The notes: a model not told the origin generated them from the letters alone. Positions 25,386 to 33,943 are shown, counted from the stretch's first letter. The stretch: DNA of 64,000 bases from DAOTWA01 sp963702935 (GCA_963702935.1 OY969772.1:3038001-3102000); one strand, 5' to 3'. Translations and numbers: made by a program.

Positions 25386-26192
25386 TTATAGGGACTGGCA
25401 GTGCGGGCAGATGAAGCTGCTGGTGCTGCCGGTCTTGATCTTTTCGATGGGCGTGGCGCATTCCGGGCAAAGCTGGCCCTCCTTATAGCCGACCAGGATG
25501 TCTTCCATAGTAAAACCGCCCTTCTTCCCGTAAGTGTCCATCTCGTAGAAGGCGCCGCCTTTGTCGATGCTGGGCTGCAGGCCGCCGTGGATGGCCTGGG
25601 CCAGGGCTTCGACCTCGTCTTCGGTCAGCGTATCGATCTTGCGCAGCGGGTGCAGGCGTGCCAGGAAGAGGATGTCGTGGACGTAGGCGTTGCCGATGCC
25701 TGCGATGCGGGATTGGTCCAGCAGGAAGGCCTTGATGCGCCCGCGCTGGTCTTTGAGCTTTTCACCCAGGGCTTGTGCGTCCAGGTCCAGGGCGTTTGGG
25801 CCCAGTTTAGCGGTCATCTCGTGGCGCTCGAGCGCTCCCGGGGCGACGTAGTGGGCGTAGCCGAACCACCAGAAGTTGACGCTCAGGCAGGCGCCGTCGG
25901 TAAACTGGAAGACCAGGCGGCGCTTTTCCGGGAGAGTCTGCGAGGTGAGGATGAGCACCTCTCCGCCCATGCCCAGGTTGAGCAGCAGCCACCCGGCGCT
26001 GGTTTCGATCTGGATCCATTTGCCATGTTGGGTAGCATCTCTGATTTGGGCACCTTGCAAGGCGGAGCGGAAGTCCGCGGCCGGCAGGTTGAGGCATTTG
26101 GGCTGCAAGACCTCGATGTCGGCGATAGCTTTTCCCGCCAGGCGCTGCTTCAATTGCTGGGTGAGGGTGAAGATTTCAGGGAATTCTGGCAT
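25386..26192 (-). CDS. mutM: Formamidopyrimidine-DNA glycosylase family protein (Fpg/Nei)
   Basis: DNA repair glycosylase/AP lyase for oxidised bases. It keeps Pro2 and Glu3 after the initiator Met, the catalytic pair, but the N-terminus reads MPEFPEIFTL where Fpg normally has MPELPEVET. Other family marks are the conserved Lys (QHGKWIQIE, about residue 58), LLDQSRIAGIGNAYVHDILF (helix-two-turn-helix), and a C-terminal zinc finger with CPEC ... ICPHC. The 268-residue length is normal. The atypical start and FWWFGYAHYV segment suggest a divergent Fpg subfamily, so the substrate may differ from 8-oxoguanine. Confidence 0.88.
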   Translation of the reverse strand: MPEFPEIFTLTQQLKQRLAGKAIADIEVLQPKCLNLPAADFRSALQGAQIRDATQHGKWIQIETSAGWLLLNLGMGGEVLILTSQTLPEKRRLVFQFTDGACLSVNFWWFGYAHYVAPGALERHEMTAKLGPNALDLDAQALGEKLKDQRGRIKAFLLDQSRIAGIGNAYVHDILFLARLHPLRKIDTLTEDEVEALAQAIHGGLQPSIDKGGAFYEMDTYGKKGGFTMEDILVGYKEGQLCPECATPIEKIKTGSTSSFICPHCQSL

Positions 26193-26213
26193 GACGGCTC
26201 TCCTGCGAGGCGA

Positions 26214-26558
26214 TTAGCCGGCTCTTAAAGCGTCCAATCTTTCGCGCGCGCCGGGGGCCTGGGTAAAGAATGCCTGGAGCTTTTCACAGGCATAATCGGG
26301 GCAGCTCGCGCAATTCACCAGCCCTTTTTGCTCGCCGCAGGCGCGGATATCGCATTCGAGGCAGTGCCCACCCAGCCTGCCGTCGAAGGCGAGACAGCCG
26401 TCGCAGGTAATCGAGGCGACGGTGATGCCGGGCGCCTGGAATTCCTCCCTCCAGCGGGCGGCGATTCGCTCTTTGGCGGCTTCATCGTTCGCCTGGGTGG
26501 CCAGGTAAGCCTCGCATTGGCCACAATCCAAACCACAGAATGCTATGATCGTGTTCAT
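26214..26558 (-). CDS. DUF3795-type cysteine-rich protein
   Basis: A 114-residue protein rich in cysteine: CGLDCGQCEAYLATQ at the start, then CDGC, CLECDIRACG, and NCASCPDYACEKL. This order of Cys pairs and the CGLDCxxC start are those of the DUF3795 family, whose function is unknown; metal binding is a reasonable inference. It lies 21 bases upstream of mutM on the same strand and may share its transcript. Confidence 0.8.
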   Translation of the reverse strand: MNTIIAFCGLDCGQCEAYLATQANDEAAKERIAARWREEFQAPGITVASITCDGCLAFDGRLGGHCLECDIRACGEQKGLVNCASCPDYACEKLQAFFTQAPGARERLDALRAG

Positions 26559-26784
26559 TTCCTCTCCTGTTCGCCTCGAAAATAGGTTTTAAGTTATCCG
26601 GATTCTTATTCGCCCATATATTAGCACATGTGTTCTGGTTTTGCAATAGCGGAGGGCGAGTCGTTCGTGAGACTCTGTATCTCCCGGCGGGCGAGGGAAC
26701 AGAACTTCGCGGAAAAGAATATCAGGAAATGAGGAACTCGGCTAAAATAAGAATACTTCTATTGAAGAAGCAATGGAGGGCAGC

Positions 26785-27414
26785 ATGAAAATCGGGATCA
26801 TCGGAACGGGGAAAATGGGAAGCACGCTGGGCCGCCTGTGGGTGAAGGCGGGCCACACCGTCATGTTTGGGTCGCGCAGCGCGCACAAGGCGCACGTCCT
26901 GGCCGAATCCATTGGCGGAGCGGCCAGCGGCGGCCTGGTGAGGGAGGCGGGTCTCTTCGGCGAAGTGGTTTTGCTGGCCGTCCCCTGGACGGCGGCTTAC
27001 GAAGCAGTGCGGGCGGTCGGCCCCATGGGCGGGAAGACCGTGATCGATTGTACCAATCCCTACCTGCCGGATGCTACGGATATGTCCACGGCGGTGGCCA
27101 GGAATTCGGCGGCGGAACAGATCGCAGGCTGGATCCCGTCTGCAAACGTGATCAAGGCGTTCAACACGGTGCATTGGCAGCACCTGGCGGCGCCACGCTT
27201 TGGGGGCTTGAGCGAGAGCCTTTTCCTGTGCGGAGATGATAAGGCCGCCAAGGCGGTGGTCTCCCGCCTGGGGTCTGAGCTGGGCCTCGACCCGATCGAC
27301 GTGGGGCCGCTGGAAGCGGCGCACGCGCTGGAGGCGATGGGTTATTTGTGGACGCAGCTCGCTTTTAAGGCCGGGTTTGGGACGGACGTGGCGCTTAAGC
27401 TGGTGCGGAGATAA
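26785..27414 (+). CDS. NADPH-dependent F420 reductase-like oxidoreductase
   Basis: Rossmann-fold dehydrogenase of the F420-dependent NADP oxidoreductase family. It starts MKIGIIGTGKMGSTLGRLW (GxGxxG), followed by VMFGSRSAHKA, where the Ser-Arg favours NADP(H), then VVLLAVPW and VIDCTNPYLPD, and NVIKAFNTVHW. The C-terminal helices match the family. ATG 26785 is chosen because GGAGG ends about 6 bases upstream; ATG 26773 covers that site. The product is 209 residues. It is a lone plus-strand gene between two minus-strand groups. The true cofactor pair is not settled by sequence alone. Confidence 0.82.
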   Translation: MKIGIIGTGKMGSTLGRLWVKAGHTVMFGSRSAHKAHVLAESIGGAASGGLVREAGLFGEVVLLAVPWTAAYEAVRAVGPMGGKTVIDCTNPYLPDATDMSTAVARNSAAEQIAGWIPSANVIKAFNTVHWQHLAAPRFGGLSESLFLCGDDKAAKAVVSRLGSELGLDPIDVGPLEAAHALEAMGYLWTQLAFKAGFGTDVALKLVRR

Positions 27415-27423
27415 GGAATCCTC

Positions 27424-27440
27424 CCCCCTTATTAAGGGGG
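27424..27440. terminator. Hairpin between convergent genes
   Basis: The 17-base palindrome cccccttattaaggggg lies just past the stop of the reductase and before the end of the DppC-like gene, a likely bidirectional terminator. Confidence 0.6.
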
Positions 27441-27464
27441 CTAAGACCCTCTTGGGTATGACGG

Positions 27465-28424
27465 TTAGAGCAAGCTTCTTCGCGGGTTCAGCAGGTCGTT
27501 CAAGCCGTCGCCTAACAGGCTCCAGCCGATGCTAAAGAGGATGATGGCCAGGCTGGCGGGGACGAATACCCACCAGGCGCCCAGCGGATCGCCGCCCGGG
27601 CCGATGATCCAATCCCGCCCCATGACCAGCAGGCTGCCCCAGGCCGAGCCGCCGCTGATGCCGATGAAGGTCAGCGCCGATTGCAAGACGACTACGCCGC
27701 CGATGTCCTTGGAGAGCAGCACGATCACCGGCGAGACGGCGTTAGGCATGAGGTGGCGGAAGATGATGCGCGCGTGGCCCGCGCCCAGCGAGTGGGCGGC
27801 TTCCACAAAATCGGTGGACTTCACCCGGGTGATCATGGCGTTCGTCAGGCGCGCGTAGGGCATCCAGGTAAATAAGATGAAGATCAGCTCGAGCGAGAAG
27901 AAGATTTGAAACCAAAGGGGGATAGCCGGCGGGCTGGCGCTAAAAGTGGCGGTGATGTAATTCTCTCCAAATATATTTTGCAAGACGATCAGGCTCAATT
28001 GGTTGGAAACGATGACCCCGGCGATGAGCGGGAAGGTGATAAAGCCATCCGTGACGCGCAGGATCAAGCCGTTCATCCAACCGCCCAGATAAGCGCTCAA
28101 AGTTCCCAGGAAGGTTCCCAGCGCAGCCGCGCCTAGGGAGACGATCAGGCCGAAGCGCAGGGCGGAACGCGTGCCCCACACGAGCGTGTAAAAGATATCG
28201 TTCTGATCCGGCGTGGTTCCCAGCACGGCTTTGGCGCTGGGCGGTAAAGGCCGGCGTGCCAGCTTCTCCTGGCGAGTGCCGACGTTTTGAAATTCCGCCG
28301 GGGCTTCCGGATTCGAGGGCGGCGCCAGGAAGGGCGCGGCGACGGCGACCAGGACGCACCAGGTCACCACCAGCAGGCCAAGCACGAATTCCCAGCGCTT
28401 CGAGAGGATTTTGAGAACGCTCAT
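27465..28424 (-). CDS. ABC transporter permease, DppC/OppC type
   Basis: Inner-membrane permease of a peptide/nickel-type importer (BPD_transp_1). An N-terminal membrane segment (FVLGLLVVTWCVLVAVAAPF) is followed by a periplasmic loop and five more segments. The EAA motif that docks the ATPase is visible as EAAHSLGAGHARIIFRHLMPN (residues listed in part). The C-terminal end GWSLLGDGLNDLLNPRR is the classic OppC/DppC ending. At 319 residues it has normal length. It overlaps the DppB-like gene by 4 bp. No binding protein or ATPase gene lies beside the pair, so these must be encoded elsewhere. Confidence 0.92.
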   Translation of the reverse strand: MSVLKILSKRWEFVLGLLVVTWCVLVAVAAPFLAPPSNPEAPAEFQNVGTRQEKLARRPLPPSAKAVLGTTPDQNDIFYTLVWGTRSALRFGLIVSLGAAALGTFLGTLSAYLGGWMNGLILRVTDGFITFPLIAGVIVSNQLSLIVLQNIFGENYITATFSASPPAIPLWFQIFFSLELIFILFTWMPYARLTNAMITRVKSTDFVEAAHSLGAGHARIIFRHLMPNAVSPVIVLLSKDIGGVVVLQSALTFIGISGGSAWGSLLVMGRDWIIGPGGDPLGAWWVFVPASLAIILFSIGWSLLGDGLNDLLNPRRSLL

Positions 28425-29491
28425 AGGAGCGCTCCTGCTGCGCGAATGCGCGGGTCGACGATGGCCTGGAGGACGTCCAGGATGGTCATGATGGCCAGCA
28501 CCAGCAGGACGGTGTAAATGGCAAAGCCCAGGGCAATCGAAACATCAGGCGTGCCCAGCATGGACCTGGCGAAAAGGGAAGAAATCCCGTTGTATAGAAA
28601 AACGATCTCGATGACGAACAGGCTGGTGATCAGAGACGCCGCCGAGAGCGCCGAGCTGTTGAGGGCCGGCACCAGAACGTTGCGCAAGGCGTGGTGCCAC
28701 AAGATCTTGCGCTGAGAGAGGCCGTGCGCTTTGGCGGCCAGGACGTACTCTTTGCTCAGCTCATCCAGGATGGCGGCGCGGGTCACGCGCGCGAGGGTGG
28801 CCCAATGGGCGAAGCTCAGGGTAAACACCGGCAGCACCAGGTGGCGCAGCGCGTCCAGGCTGATGTCAGGCCGGCCGTTGAGCAGACCGTCGATGGTGAC
28901 CAGGCCGGTGAACTTGACGAAGGCGTCCGATTGCACGGTGAGATTGATCGTATCGCTGAGGCGGCCCAGGGGGAACCAATAAACGCCCACCCAAAAGATG
29001 GAGAGCAAGACCAAAGCCAGGATGAAGGGCGGCAAGGCCGTGGCGCTGAAAGCGGTGAGCTGGAATCCCAGGTCAGTTGGCCCGCCCTGGCGGCGGGCGG
29101 CGACTATACCGCTGAGGATGCCCAGGGGAATGAAGAGGAGGAAGGAATAAAACATCAGCTCCGCGCTGGCCGGGGTGCGCTGGAGCAGGGCTTGTAGCAC
29201 GTCCTGCTTGGCGCTGGGGCTGTACCCCCACTGGCCTTGCACCAGGCGGGCCACCCAATGGGCGTACTGGATGGGGAAGGGTTGGTCCAGGCCGTAACGC
29301 TGGATGATGCTGTCGACCATGCGTTGGGTCTGCTCGTCGGTCAGGTGGGCGCCGGTGTTGGGGAAATACAGCATGGCCCGCTCTTGCGTGGGGGTAAGCA
29401 TGGTGATGCCATACAGAACGAGCGTGACGACGAAGAGGGTGGTCAGGATGGAGAGGATGCGGCGGATGAAGAAGGTGATGAGGGGAGGCAT
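28421..29491 (-). CDS. ABC transporter permease, DppB/OppB type
   Basis: First permease of the pair. N-terminal FFIRRILSILTTLFVVTLVLYG is the typical DppB membrane start, followed by a long periplasmic loop with YGLDQPFPIQYAHWV, then GILSGIVAARRQGG, and the EAA-type loop KEYVLAAKAHGLSQRKILWHH before HALRNVLVPALNSSAL. The end, LLVLAIMTILDVLQAIVDPR, fits the family. The 356-residue length is normal. Neighbouring genes do not suggest a substrate. Confidence 0.92.
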   Translation of the reverse strand: MPPLITFFIRRILSILTTLFVVTLVLYGITMLTPTQERAMLYFPNTGAHLTDEQTQRMVDSIIQRYGLDQPFPIQYAHWVARLVQGQWGYSPSAKQDVLQALLQRTPASAELMFYSFLLFIPLGILSGIVAARRQGGPTDLGFQLTAFSATALPPFILALVLLSIFWVGVYWFPLGRLSDTINLTVQSDAFVKFTGLVTIDGLLNGRPDISLDALRHLVLPVFTLSFAHWATLARVTRAAILDELSKEYVLAAKAHGLSQRKILWHHALRNVLVPALNSSALSAASLITSLFVIEIVFLYNGISSLFARSMLGTPDVSIALGFAIYTVLLVLAIMTILDVLQAIVDPRIRAAGALL

Positions 29492-29532
29492 CTCCCAATT
29501 ATATGCAATATTCCAGGGATGCAGAAGGAAGC

Positions 29533-30033
29533 TTAGGCAAGCCGGGCGGCGTTAATCGTGCCTGGCGCCGTCGGGAAGAATCGCGCCTTTAACGATTTGG
29601 CCCTTTCGAGCTGGCCCGGTCGAACCCTGGCGTCCTTGAGCAAGCTGCGGGTCAGGTCGGCGTCGTCCAGAGTGGTTTCGCTCAAGTCCACGCCTTCCAG
29701 GTTCGCGCCCGCCAGGTTGGCCTGGCTCAGATTGGCCCCCTTCAAACTGGCTCCCACGAAGCTGGCGACGCGGAGCTGCGCTTCGCACAGGTTGGCCCAA
29801 CGCAGGTCGGCATTTTTCAGGATGGCTTCAGCCGCCAGCGTACCTTGCAGGTTGGCTTCTCGCAAATTGGCGCCTTCGAGGTCGCTCCCGATCAGCTCTG
29901 CCAGGGAGAGATCGGCGCCCTGGAGATAGAGGCGGCGTAAGTTGAGGCCGCTCAGATCCAAACTCCTGAGGCGCGGGTTGGGACCGGCTTTGATGAGCAG
30001 CAAGATGAGCTCTTTGCGGGTAATCTCTGCCAT
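29533..30033 (-). CDS. Pentapeptide-repeat protein
   Basis: A 166-residue protein built of A(D/N)Lxx repeats from about residue 24 to 135 (LRRLYLQGADLSLAEL, then LEGANLREANLQG and onward), which fold as a right-handed quadrilateral beta-helix. The N-terminus MAEITRKELILLLIKA is nearly the same as in the next gene upstream, so the two are paralogues with a shared helical cap. No function can be assigned; some family members mimic DNA and protect gyrase. The end KDARVRPGQLERAKSLKARF resembles repeats in other uncharacterised members. Confidence 0.88.
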   Translation of the reverse strand: MAEITRKELILLLIKAGPNPRLRSLDLSGLNLRRLYLQGADLSLAELIGSDLEGANLREANLQGTLAAEAILKNADLRWANLCEAQLRVASFVGASLKGANLSQANLAGANLEGVDLSETTLDDADLTRSLLKDARVRPGQLERAKSLKARFFPTAPGTINAARLA

Positions 30034-30054
30034 GCTCTGCCTTCGGTCGTTTCT

Positions 30055-30687
30055 CTAATTGTGGCGTGAGCCGTCGGGAAGGATGGCGCCTTGTAAAGAC
30101 ATGGCGCGGGCGATCTGTATCTGGCTCAGCAAGGCTCCTTCCAGGTTGGCATTGCTCAAGTCTGCGCCGGCGAGATCCGCGCCCGTCAGGTTGGCTTTCT
30201 CCAGGTTGGCGTCGGTCAGGTTGGCGTCCACCAGATTGGCCTTGCTGAGATTGGCGCCGCTCAAGTCGGCCCCTTCCAGGTCGGCTTTGGCCAGCCGCAC
30301 CTCTTTCAGATCGCACTCCGTCAGGGTGGCGTGGCTGAGATCGACCTGGCTCATATTCGCCAGGGTCAGAACGGCCTTGGACAGATTGGCCCAGGCCAGG
30401 CTGCTGCGGGCCAGGTTCGCGTTGCGCATGTCCGCGCCGAGGAGGTTGGCATGATCCAGGCGCGCCATCTGCAAGATGGCGTTGCTCAAATTGGCGTAGC
30501 TCAGATCGGCGCCGGTGAGGTCTGTGCGGCTGAGGTCCGCGCCGATCAGGTCTGAGCGGCTGAGGATGGCGTAGCTCAGCGCAAGGTGGCTCATGTCCAA
30601 TCCGCTCAATTCCAGGCCGGCCAGTCGAGGCTGCCCGTGCGCGGAAATCAAGGCGAGAACCAATTCTTTACGAGTGATCTCAGCCAT
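30055..30687 (-). CDS. Pentapeptide-repeat protein (paralogue)
   Basis: A 210-residue protein beginning MAEITRKELVLALISAHGQP and then made of A(D/N)LSx repeats to about residue 190 (LIGADLSRTDLTGADLSYAN and onward). The ending IARAMSLQGAILPDGSRHN contains ILPDGS, common at the end of such proteins in multicellular-lineage bacteria. A strong SD (GGAGGGGAG) precedes the ATG. It lies 21 bases upstream of its shorter paralogue, so the pair arose by tandem duplication and is probably co-transcribed. Confidence 0.88.
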   Translation of the reverse strand: MAEITRKELVLALISAHGQPRLAGLELSGLDMSHLALSYAILSRSDLIGADLSRTDLTGADLSYANLSNAILQMARLDHANLLGADMRNANLARSSLAWANLSKAVLTLANMSQVDLSHATLTECDLKEVRLAKADLEGADLSGANLSKANLVDANLTDANLEKANLTGADLAGADLSNANLEGALLSQIQIARAMSLQGAILPDGSRHN

Positions 30688-30829
30688 ACATTCTCCCCTC
30701 CAGGTCAGGATGTGGTTGGAAGCAACCAGGCTCAGGATGGTATGCCTCGAAAATAATTATAGACTGGGATAGGAAAATGTACAACGCAGGTATGGGTAGA
30801 ATGTGGATTTGATAGAGAGAATGAACGAG

Positions 30830-30902
30830 CCTTGCGAAGGTCGATCGGAAGGGGCGCGTCCTTTGGGTAGAACGTGTGCCTTTGAACGAAACCTTCGCAA
30901 GG
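30830..30902. repeat. Family B palindromic repeat after the emfourin gene
   Basis: ccttgcgaaggt (30830-30841) pairs with accttcgcaagg (30891-30902). It lies 5 bases past the emfourin stop on the minus strand and probably ends that transcript. The rest of 30688-30829 holds no gene that I can see. Confidence 0.7.
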
Positions 30903-30907
30903 TTATG

Positions 30908-31213
30908 TCATCCGCGGTACTTGCGCGCCAGAAGGGTCATCTGGTGGAGCGCAGGGCGCAGCTCGTCGGGCGCACCGGCTTCGCTGACGATTACGGTGTG
31001 TTTCTTGCCGCCTTCCTCTACCGTGATCTGGTATTGGAATTGATCGGCGCCTGTCTCCTCCGCGATGATCTTTTCCGGAAGCTCAAAGAAGCGCGTGGCG
31101 TGGATGCTTTCCAGCAGGGGCTGAGCTTCCTCGGGGAGGATCTGCTCGGTATCGATCGAGGTCTTCACGACCATCCCCATCAGACCACCACTGCGCTCGA
31201 AGTGAATTCGCAT
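30908..31213 (-). CDS. Emfourin-type protease inhibitor
   Basis: A 101-residue protein matching emfourins (protealysin inhibitors): it starts MRIHFERSGGLMGMVVKTSID, quoted here across the first 21 positions in part, with the conserved ERSGG segment, then LPEEAQPLLESIHATRFFEL, FQYQITVEEGGKKHTV and a C-terminal PALHQMTLLARKYRG. Emfourins plug the active site of M4 proteases. ATG 31213 has GGAGG 6 bases upstream; the open frame extends further but only as a shadow of the protease gene. It lies 29 bases after the protease gene, the usual protease-inhibitor operon. Confidence 0.86.
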   Translation of the reverse strand: MRIHFERSGGLMGMVVKTSIDTEQILPEEAQPLLESIHATRFFELPEKIIAEETGADQFQYQITVEEGGKKHTVIVSEAGAPDELRPALHQMTLLARKYRG

Positions 31214-31242
31214 TTCGTACCTCCTGTAACGGAGGGGAGCGG

Positions 31243-32400
31243 TTATTTCCCGGTGCCAGACGGGGAGGGGCTGAACAGCTTCAACAAAGAAGCCAGACAG
31301 CCCTGGCCGCCTCCGGTACCGCCACCTCCTACCGTTATACCTACCTCGGCCCAACCATTCTGCACGGCTTGCTGCTCGAGGCCACCGACGCCATAAAGCT
31401 CTCCGGCGGCCGCGTAGGTCAGATCGGCTGCGCCCTGAAAATCGGTGTTGGCCGTGAATTTCCCTTTCAAGGCCGCGTACCAAATCTGCCCGGCTTTTTC
31501 CCAGGCGTTGCCGCCAATGTTGATGGCAATGACGTAGAAAGCGTGGTTGGGGATGCCGGAGTTTATATGCACACCGCCGTTGTCGCTGGTGGTGTTGACG
31601 TAGCCGCTCATATTGGCGGGCTGAGGATCCTTGCCGAGCACGGGATCGTCGTAAGCCGTGCCGGGGGCTTTCATGGAGCGGATGCCGACGCCGTGCACGT
31701 TGGGCGTAAACAGGCCTTCACCGATAATCCAATCTGCCTGAGCGGCGGTCTGGCCCAAGTGACGCTGTTTCACGAGCGAGCCAAATACGTCCGAGATCGA
31801 TTCGTTCAAGGCTCCCGGCTGGTTGGCATAGACCAGGCCGGCTGTGTACTGGGTGACGCCGTGGGTTAGCTCGTGCCCGATCACGTCCACCGCGATGGTA
31901 AAGCGGTTGAACAATTGTTGGCTGGGCGGCAAGCCTTCATCTCCATCACCGTACACCATTTGACTGCCATTCCAGAAGGCGTTGTCGTAGTTCTGTCCGT
32001 AATGGACGGTAGAATCCAGCTCAAGGCCATTTCCATCCACCGAGTTGCGCTGATAAACGTCCCAATAAAGATCGTAAGTATATCCGGCGCCATCGTAAGC
32101 TTCGTCTGTGGCGGCGTCCCCGCTAGCGGGATCGCCTTCGTTGCGGACGAGCTGCCCCGGCAAGTTGGTGGTGTGATTGGTGTTGTACACTTTGCGGTTC
32201 TTGACGCCTCCGGCGCTGCCGGCCGCCATGGGCTTTACCCCCGTGGCCAACAAAGCTGTACGCTGTTGGCGGATTTGCGTTGAGACTTCTACCGTGCGCG
32301 CAGCCGCTTCACGTTGTTCCGAGGTGCCATTTTGGGAAAGATGTTCCAACATGTGAGGGGGCAGGATACAATAGATGGGATGGTAGTGCAGACCAGCCAT
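31243..32400 (-). CDS. Protealysin-like M4 metalloprotease
   Basis: Thermolysin-family zinc protease of the protealysin group. There is no Sec signal; instead a short propeptide with HYHPIYCILPPHMLEHLS, which contains the PPL-like precursor motif. Catalytic marks are VIGHELTHGV (HEXXH, about residue 178), GALNESISDVFG with the third zinc ligand Glu, and GGVHINSGIPNHAFY with the catalytic His. The end carries a Gly/Ser-rich tail. The 385-residue length is near the group norm. AAGGAG lies upstream of the ATG, a good promoter lies farther up, and the inhibitor gene follows. Confidence 0.93.
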   Translation of the reverse strand: MAGLHYHPIYCILPPHMLEHLSQNGTSEQREAAARTVEVSTQIRQQRTALLATGVKPMAAGSAGGVKNRKVYNTNHTTNLPGQLVRNEGDPASGDAATDEAYDGAGYTYDLYWDVYQRNSVDGNGLELDSTVHYGQNYDNAFWNGSQMVYGDGDEGLPPSQQLFNRFTIAVDVIGHELTHGVTQYTAGLVYANQPGALNESISDVFGSLVKQRHLGQTAAQADWIIGEGLFTPNVHGVGIRSMKAPGTAYDDPVLGKDPQPANMSGYVNTTSDNGGVHINSGIPNHAFYVIAINIGGNAWEKAGQIWYAALKGKFTANTDFQGAADLTYAAAGELYGVGGLEQQAVQNGWAEVGITVGGGGTGGGQGCLASLLKLFSPSPSGTGK

Positions 32401-32571
32401 TTGTGCATCTCCTTTTGCAGAATGGATAACTAGAACCGGTGCTCCCGAATAGCGGGTATTAAAAAGGCCGGCCGCGGTCTACGCGATCGGCTGGGTTGTG
32501 TTGGGGGGGGAGTTGCGCACCAAAACCTTACTGGCTGACCCGGGAGCTGTCGAAGTCCCGCCATTTCCTAC

Positions 32572-32600
32572 AGTATAGAGCACTCAATGGACAAAGTCAA
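32572..32600 (-). promoter_or_regulatory. Sigma70-like promoter of the protease-emfourin operon
   Basis: TTGACT (32600-32595), a 17-base spacer, and TATACT (32577-32572) on the minus strand. The leader to the protease start is about 165 bases and GC-rich with several short inverted repeats; I could not match it to a known riboswitch. Confidence 0.7.
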
Positions 32601-32639
32601 GCAGTTTACTCTGACCCATTTCGTCCGAATAAAAGACAG

Positions 32640-33536
32640 TTAATAGGTGCCGTTTGGCTCGACGTGGACGTAAACGCGGTCGATCGAGGGCAGCCGGGAG
32701 ACTTCCTCGGCCACTTTGTCGGCGATGGCGTGAGCCTGGTTGAGGGTCATCTCTCCATCGACGTTAATGTGCATGTCCACGACCAGCTTGGGGCCGACGT
32801 ATTCGGCCATGGTATGGTGCACTTCCGTCACGCCGGGCACTGCTTCGGCAATGCGGACGATCTCGTGGCGCAGCTCGGCGGAGGCGCCTGCGCCGGTGAG
32901 AAAGCCAAGGTTTTCCGTCACGGCGATGTACACGTTACGGAAGATCCACAGAGCCACCAGGATACCGGCGAGGGGGTCGAGCAGCGGGCTGACCAGATTC
33001 GAGCCATAGACGCCTACCAGGGCGGCGGCGGAAGTGAGCACGTCGCTCAGGTTGTCGCGGGCTGTGACGCGTAAGGCCGGGCTGTCTACGCTCAAGGCGA
33101 TGCGGCGGATGGCCAGGAACATGACCGCCTTGACGGCGGCGCTGCCGATCAGCACGAAGGTGGGCAGTCCCGCTTCCACGGCCAGGCCGCCGGAGAAAAA
33201 GCGCTCGATGCCGAAGTGGGCGGCTTCGTAACCGGCGAAAGCCATGGATAGAGACACGACCAGGCCCACCAGCGGCTCGAAGCGAGAGTGTCCCTGGGGA
33301 TGGGATAGATCGGGAGGGCGCTGGGATACCCACAGGCCGAGCACCATGAGGAGAGAGTAGAGGACGTCGGAAGCCGAATTGGCGGCGTCGGCGAACAAGG
33401 CCGCGCTGCCGGTCAGGTAGGCCGCCGTCCCTTTGCAGGCTGCCAGGAGGATGTTGCCGGCGACTGTGATGATTAAGGCGCGCCGGTACAGTCTGTTGCG
33501 CTGAGGCTGCGGCTGATAGTCGCGGGTCCATCGCAT
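32640..33536 (-). CDS. Cation diffusion facilitator family transporter
   Basis: Proton-coupled efflux of divalent metal across the cytoplasmic membrane. Six membrane segments and a cytoplasmic C-terminal domain are visible. The metal-site motif in segment 2 is FADAANSASDV (N-x3-D) and in segment 5 ARDNLSDVLTS (D-x3-D); the lack of His in both suggests iron or manganese rather than zinc, though this is only an inference. The C-terminal fold includes EVHHTMAEYVGPKLVVDMHI. The length of 298 residues is normal. It starts near tRNA-Ser on the same strand with a palindrome between. Confidence 0.9.
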   Translation of the reverse strand: MRWTRDYQPQPQRNRLYRRALIITVAGNILLAACKGTAAYLTGSAALFADAANSASDVLYSLLMVLGLWVSQRPPDLSHPQGHSRFEPLVGLVVSLSMAFAGYEAAHFGIERFFSGGLAVEAGLPTFVLIGSAAVKAVMFLAIRRIALSVDSPALRVTARDNLSDVLTSAAALVGVYGSNLVSPLLDPLAGILVALWIFRNVYIAVTENLGFLTGAGASAELRHEIVRIAEAVPGVTEVHHTMAEYVGPKLVVDMHINVDGEMTLNQAHAIADKVAEEVSRLPSIDRVYVHVEPNGTY

Positions 33537-33583
33537 AATTGGGTAATTCTCCTCGTGGGGCGATACAACCTGACAGTGAGAAA

Positions 33584-33616
33584 AACCTTGCGAAGGCCTC
33601 AGACCTTCGCAAGGTT
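33584..33616. repeat. Family B palindromic repeat between tRNA-Ser and the cation efflux gene
   Basis: aaccttgcgaagg (33584-33596) pairs perfectly with ccttcgcaaggtt (33604-33616). It lies 4 bases past the 3' end of tRNA-Ser and fits a terminator for the tRNA. Confidence 0.72.
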
Positions 33617-33620
33617 CTCG

Positions 33621-33710
33621 TGGCGGAGAGGGTGGGATTCGAACCCACGTTACCTTACGGTAAACGCGCTCTCCAGGCGCGCGCGTTAGGCCAGACTACG
33701 CTACCTCTCC
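33621..33710 (-). tRNA. tRNA-Ser (GGA)
   Basis: A 90-base cloverleaf on the minus strand: acceptor ggagagg / cctctcc, D arm gcgt...acgc, anticodon stem cgcgc / gcgcg around loop ctggaga (anticodon GGA), a long variable arm (taccgtaaggta), and T arm gtggg-ttcgaat-cccac. CCA is encoded. A TATAAT-like -10 (plus strand attata, 33751-33756) lies 40 bases upstream. Confidence 0.95.
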
Positions 33711-33943
33711 ATTGGCTCTGAGGACACTGTTCCAGCCCTGAGCGATGGCAATTATACCAGAAAACAGCCCGCTCTAAAACGCGGAGTGTACAGAATTTCA
33801 CATAAATTCCTGTTAATGAGTTTATTAAGTTTCCATAAAGTCAAACCGGCCAAGTCGTGCTATGTTAAGATGTTGACGTTAGAAGAGCCTGTAGTTGCCG
33901 GGAAGCAGGGCTGTCTATCTCTATCTTTGGCGAGGGAAAAGCA

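Noticed and set aside
30908..31483. Longer emfourin gene
   Set aside because: Upstream residues shadow the protease; ATG 31213 has a strong ribosome site and the family start.
32401..32571. Riboswitch in the protease leader
   Set aside because: Inverted repeats are present but I could not match any known class.
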